Source of the DNA: Corynebacterium phoceense
GTDB lineage: Bacteria; Actinomycetota; Actinomycetes; Mycobacteriales; Mycobacteriaceae
Assembly: GCF_900092335.1 (NCBI RefSeq)
Contig: NZ_LT596208.1
Span: 1,150,722 to 1,214,721 of the forward strand
Direction of reading: 5' to 3'
DNA length: 64,000 nucleotides
Positions 60,546-64,000 of this stretch are shown piece after piece. The position numbers and the translations under genes are program-made. The first letter of the stretch is position 1. Each line of letters begins with the position of its first letter. The notes beneath the pieces are model-generated. The model had not been told where the DNA came from. It saw only the letters and a program-made list of their open reading frames with translations, and made no database searches.

Positions 60546-61508
60546 ATGATCGTCACACTGACACCGAACCCCAGCGTCGACGCCACCCAGGAGCTGGGTG
60601 GACCGCTGGAGCCCGGCGCCGTCCAGCGCACCGTGGCTTATAGCCACGCCGCCGGTGGCAAGGGACTTAACGTCTCCCACGCCGTGCATCTCGCAGGCGC
60701 ACCGACGCTCGCGCTGTTCCCGGCTGCGAACCGCGACGGCTTCCTCAGTCTCGTCGAGGATTCCGAAGTCCCGTTCGAGAATATCCCTATGACGGATCTC
60801 GTGCGTACGAACTCCACCATCACGGAGCCGGACGGCCGCACCACGAAGATCAACGGCTTGGGCCCGACGCTGTCTGAAGACACGCAGGCCGAGCTCGTCG
60901 CCCGCTTGAGCGCCGCAGCGGCCACGGCCGACTGGGTCGTCCTCGCCGGTTCTCTGCCACGCGGCGTGGACAAGGACTGGTACGCCACCCTGGTGCGCGC
61001 CGTGCGCGCGGCCAACCCCAACTCGCAGATCGCCGTCGACACCTCGGATGGCCCCATGGAGGCCCTCGGCGCCCGCCTGGACGACTCCGCGCCGGACCTC
61101 ATCAAGCCCAATGGCTTGGAGCTGGGACAGCTCACCGGTCGCGACGGTCTGGCACTCGAGCGCCAGGCGGAAGACGGGGACTTCAGCGGCGTCGTCGAGG
61201 CGGCGCGCGAGGTCAACGCGCGAGGCATCCCCCAGGTGCTCGTCACCTTGGGCGGCGCAGGCGCCGTCCTCGTTACCCCGGAGGGCGCCTGGATTGCGAC
61301 CCCGCCGCCCGTCGAGGTCAAGTCGACCGTCGGCGCAGGCGACTCCTCTCTCGCTGGCTACATCCTGGCACGCAGCCAGGGCAAGAACTTCGCGGACTCA
61401 CTCGCCCAGTCGGTTGCCTATGGCACCGCGGCAGCCGGACTGCCCGGCACAACGATTCCGCGCCCGGAACAATTGAATATTGAAGAGACCACAGTCTCTG
61501 CCCTGTAA
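60546..61508 (+). CDS. fruK: 1-phosphofructokinase
   Basis: Phosphorylates fructose 1-phosphate to fructose 1,6-bisphosphate. The 320-residue PfkB/ribokinase-fold enzyme shows TLTPNPSVDATQELGG at the start, AAGGKGLNVSHAV (sugar binding), LAGSLPRGVDKDWY and the catalytic GAGDSSLAGYILA near the C-terminus, with LVTLGGAGAVLVTPEGAW before it. GAGAGGGATG precedes the ATG. First gene of fruK-ptsF, 33 bases before ptsF. Confidence 0.95.
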   Translation: MIVTLTPNPSVDATQELGGPLEPGAVQRTVAYSHAAGGKGLNVSHAVHLAGAPTLALFPAANRDGFLSLVEDSEVPFENIPMTDLVRTNSTITEPDGRTTKINGLGPTLSEDTQAELVARLSAAAATADWVVLAGSLPRGVDKDWYATLVRAVRAANPNSQIAVDTSDGPMEALGARLDDSAPDLIKPNGLELGQLTGRDGLALERQAEDGDFSGVVEAAREVNARGIPQVLVTLGGAGAVLVTPEGAWIATPPPVEVKSTVGAGDSSLAGYILARSQGKNFADSLAQSVAYGTAAAGLPGTTIPRPEQLNIEETTVSAL

Positions 61509-61541
61509 TCCACCCCAGATAAATGAAGTAAGGAGCCTGAC

Positions 61542-63599
61542 ATGGCATCCGATCTGATTACGACCGACCTGGTCGCGCTTGACGCCGACTTTGGTGACAG
61601 TGTCGAATCGGTCATTACGAACCTCGCCACGCTAGTCCACGGCACTGGCCGCGCGACTGACATCGAGGGACTCGCGCAGCCCGCCATCAACCGCGAGGCA
61701 CAGGCCGGTACCGGCGTGCCCGGCGGCGTGGCTATCCCCCACTGCCGTTCCGAGGTTGTCACTGAGCCGACCCTCGCATTCGCGCGCCTGTCTCAGGGCG
61801 TGGATTTTTCGGGCCCGGACGGCGACGCTCACCTCGTCTTCCTCATCGCAGCCCCCGCCGGCGGCGGCAAGGCGCACCTCAAGATCCTCTCCAAGCTCGC
61901 ACGCGCGCTCGTGAAGAAGGACTTCCTTGCGGCTCTTCGATCCGCAAGTACGAAGGAAGAAATCGTCACGCTCGTCCTCGACGTCGTCAACGCCGAGAAG
62001 AAGCCTAAGGCCCAGCCTGCCGATGCCCCCACTACCGCAGCCGCCGCACCGGCTGCCAACGTCACGCGTATCGTCGCCGTCACGGCCTGCCCCACTGGCA
62101 TCGCCCACACCTATATGGCTGCCGATGCCCTCACGCAGACCGCCGCCGAGCGTTCCGACGTCGACCTGCAGGTCGAGACCCAGGGTTCCTCCAACAACAC
62201 GGCCCTGTCCCAGGCGACCATCGACGCGGCTGACGCCGTCATCTTCGCCACCGATGTGGGAGTCCGCGACCGCGAGCGCTTCGCGGGCAAGCCCGTCATC
62301 GAGTCTGGCGTCAAGCGCGGCATCAACGAGCCGGGCAAGATGATCGACGAGGCCATCGCTGCCTCAAAGAATCCCAACGCCCGCAAGGTAGCCGGCACCG
62401 CTGGGGCGGCATCGGCAAGCTCTGCACAGGAAGAAGGCGCAGGCCTGGGCTGGGGCAAGCGCATCCAGCAGGCGATTATGACGGGCGTGTCCTACATGGT
62501 GCCGTTCGTTGCCGCCGGCGGTCTGTTGCTCGCCCTCGGCTTCCTCTTCGGCGGCTATGACATGGCCAACGGTTGGGGCGCCATCTCTACGCAGTACTCG
62601 CTTAACAACCTGCCGGGCCACGAGGTCGACGTCGATGGCACGATGATGACCTTCGAGCGCTCCGGCTTCCTGCTCTACATCGGCGCGGTGCTCTTCGCGA
62701 CCGGCCAAGCGGCGATGGGCTTCATCGTTGCGGCCCTGTCCGGTTATATCGCGTTCGCGCTCGCTGGCCGTCCGGGCATCGCACCGGGCTTCGTCGGCGG
62801 CGCCATCGCCGTGACCCTGGGCGCCGGCTTCATCGGCGGTCTGGTCACCGGTCTTATCGCTGGTCTCGTCGCCATGTGGATCGGCAACTGGAAGGTCCCG
62901 CGCTGGCTGGGCTCCCTCATGCCGGTCGTCATCATCCCGCTGCTTGCTTCCCTCGTTACCGGCCTGCTCATGTACCTCGTCCTCGGCGCACCGCTCGAGG
63001 CGATCATGAACGGCCTGCAGAACTGGTTGTCGTCCATGTCCGGCTCCTCTGCCGTGCTGCTCGGCATCATCCTCGGCCTCATGATGTGCTTTGACCTCGG
63101 TGGCCCGGTCAACAAGGCGGCCTACCTCTTCGCGACCGCTGGCCTGTCCACGGGCGACGAAGCCTCCATGCAGATTATGGCTGCCGTCATGGCCGCCGGT
63201 ATGGTCCCGCCGATTGCCCTGTCCATCGCCACGTTCTTGCGCAAGAACCTATTCACCCCTGCCGAGCAAGAAAACGGCAAGTCTTCCTGGCTGCTGGGCC
63301 TGTCCTTCGTCTCCGAGGGTGCCATCCCGTTCGCCGCGGCTGACCCGCTGCGCGTCATCCCGTCCATGATGGCCGGTGGCGCCGTCACCGGTGCCCTGTC
63401 CATGGCCTTCCACGTCGGTTCCCGTGCTCCGCACGGCGGCATCTTCGTCTTCTTCGCCATCGACCCGATTTGGGGCTGGATCATCGCGCTGCTCGCCGGC
63501 ATCGCCGTCTCCACCCTCGCGGTCATCGCCATGAAGCAGTTCTGGCCCAACAAGACGGTCGAGGCCGAGGCCGCCAAGGCTGAAGCAACCGCCGCGTAA
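61542..63599 (+). CDS. ptsF: fructose-specific PTS enzyme IIABC
   Basis: Imports fructose with phosphorylation at C1. The 685-residue fusion has, in order, a IIA domain (about 1-145, phospho-H67 in GGVAIPHCRSEV), an Ala/Pro linker, a IIB domain (about 170-270, phospho-C183 in VTACPTGIAHTYMAADALT) and a IIC domain (about 300-655, around eight to nine spans, with GSRAPHGGIFVFFAIDP near the end). AAGGAG precedes the ATG. Confidence 0.96.
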   Translation: MASDLITTDLVALDADFGDSVESVITNLATLVHGTGRATDIEGLAQPAINREAQAGTGVPGGVAIPHCRSEVVTEPTLAFARLSQGVDFSGPDGDAHLVFLIAAPAGGGKAHLKILSKLARALVKKDFLAALRSASTKEEIVTLVLDVVNAEKKPKAQPADAPTTAAAAPAANVTRIVAVTACPTGIAHTYMAADALTQTAAERSDVDLQVETQGSSNNTALSQATIDAADAVIFATDVGVRDRERFAGKPVIESGVKRGINEPGKMIDEAIAASKNPNARKVAGTAGAASASSAQEEGAGLGWGKRIQQAIMTGVSYMVPFVAAGGLLLALGFLFGGYDMANGWGAISTQYSLNNLPGHEVDVDGTMMTFERSGFLLYIGAVLFATGQAAMGFIVAALSGYIAFALAGRPGIAPGFVGGAIAVTLGAGFIGGLVTGLIAGLVAMWIGNWKVPRWLGSLMPVVIIPLLASLVTGLLMYLVLGAPLEAIMNGLQNWLSSMSGSSAVLLGIILGLMMCFDLGGPVNKAAYLFATAGLSTGDEASMQIMAAVMAAGMVPPIALSIATFLRKNLFTPAEQENGKSSWLLGLSFVSEGAIPFAAADPLRVIPSMMAGGAVTGALSMAFHVGSRAPHGGIFVFFAIDPIWGWIIALLAGIAVSTLAVIAMKQFWPNKTVEAEAAKAEATAA

Positions 63600-63614
63600 C
63601 TCTTCTCACGTATG

Positions 63615-63639
63615 GTCCCCGGCGCATCCGGCCGGGGAC
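63615..63639 (+). terminator. hairpin after ptsF
   Basis: GTCCCCGG / CCGGGGAC stem with a 9-base loop, immediately before the ptsH -10 box. Confidence 0.55.
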
Positions 63640-63642
63640 GAG

Positions 63643-63648
63643 TACACT
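63643..63648 (+). promoter_or_regulatory. ptsH -10 box (TACACT)
   Basis: TACACT 41 bases before the ptsH ATG, just after the ptsF hairpin, so ptsH can be transcribed on its own. Confidence 0.5.
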
Positions 63649-63689
63649 GGTTTACAACGATTTACCCCGTATGAAAGGACTTACATACC

Positions 63690-63956
63690 ATGGCTTCTAA
63701 GACCGTTAAGGTTGGTTCCTCCGTCGGCCTGCACGCCCGTCCGGCTTCCATCATCGCTGATGCTGCTGGCGAGTACGACGAGGACATCTTCCTCACCCTC
63801 GTGGGTGGCGACGATGATGACGAGACCGACGCTGCCTCGTCCCTGATGATCATGGCCCTCGGTGCCGAGCAGGGCGACGAGGTCACCGTTACCTCTGACA
63901 ACGAGGACGCTGTCGAGAAGATCGCCGCTCTCATCGAGAAGGACCTGGACGCCTAA
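63690..63956 (+). CDS. ptsH: phosphocarrier protein HPr
   Basis: The 88-residue HPr passes phosphate from enzyme I to enzymes II. Active-site H15 lies in VGLHARPAS; the segment after residue 46 (DAASSLMIMALGAEQGDEVT) is the regular HPr helix and strand. GAAAGGACT precedes the ATG. No HPr kinase is expected in actinobacteria. Last gene of the PTS cluster. Confidence 0.96.
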   Translation: MASKTVKVGSSVGLHARPASIIADAAGEYDEDIFLTLVGGDDDDETDAASSLMIMALGAEQGDEVTVTSDNEDAVEKIAALIEKDLDA

Positions 63957-63970
63957 GTCTTCATCCTGAC

Positions 63971-63992
63971 AAGCGGGCCCTCGGGCCCGCTT
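63971..63992 (+). terminator. ptsH terminator
   Basis: AAGCGGGCCC / GGGCCCGCTT stem closing with TTTTCG. Confidence 0.75.
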
Positions 63993-64000
63993 TTCGCGTT

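Overview
This window is a high-GC chromosomal segment of a Corynebacterium, probably from the C. striatum/minutissimum/aurimucosum-like group (the species is an inference). The evidence is the conserved actinobacterial gene order TRAM methyltransferase - DUF3159 - DUF3710 - dut - DUF3093 - DUF4193 - suhB - ppgK - sigA, then DUF3039/helicase - DUF3099 - methyltransferase - dtd - sigB - dtxR - galE - DUF4192 - PAC2 - helY, and finally hrpA - nrdR - divS-like - lexA - sugR - ptsI - fruK - ptsF - ptsH. Many genes show a TAnnnT -10 box 6-8 bases before the start codon, the leaderless arrangement common in this phylum. I saw no rRNA, tRNA or CRISPR array.

Layout. 1-6.9 kb: housekeeping genes (RNA modification, dUTPase, inositol monophosphatase, polyphosphate glucokinase, primary sigma factor). 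7.0-11.3 kb: a five-gene minus-strand operon with histidine kinase, response regulator, ABC ATPase and two permeases, resembling peptide-antibiotic sensing and resistance modules. 11.4-17.0 kb: a rearranged accessory island. It holds the 3' end of a decayed IS3-type element, a small unknown protein, an XRE/ImmA metallopeptidase gene broken by nested IS3-family elements with internal sequence lost, a 519-residue unknown protein and a fused remnant of a two-component system. 17.1-21.0 kb: a CAP-domain protein, small membrane proteins and another IS3-family element with two frameshifts. 21.3-25.7 kb: tctABC tripartite tricarboxylate transporter beside an AbrB-type transporter. 25.9-31.2 kb: a secreted protein, a D-amino-acid dehydrogenase-like enzyme and a feoABC ferrous iron operon.

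31.2-32.4 kb: a decayed secreted-protein fragment and a DUF559 nuclease-like gene bracketed by two related hairpin repeats. 32.5-45.7 kb: conserved core genes including an SF2 helicase, dtd, sigB behind a SigH-like promoter, dtxR, galE and helY. 45.7-47.3 kb: a secreted protein, a 5'-truncated PTS IIC gene and a frameshifted small secreted gene. 47.4-51 kb: ahpC and ahpD divergent from oxyR, and a membrane protein. 51-64 kb: hrpA, nrdR, the SOS pair divS-like/lexA with shared LexA sites, and the fructose/general PTS cluster under sugR, with no fruR in its usual place between ptsI and fruK.

How the genes connect: dtxR encodes the iron repressor that probably controls feoABC. oxyR faces the ahpC/ahpD peroxidase system it probably regulates. 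sugR lies by the pts genes whose divergent ptsI/fruK intergenic region has repeated CGGACA motifs. lexA and the divS-like gene share an SOS control region. The least-described material is the 11.4-17.0 kb island and the small decayed secreted-protein loci.
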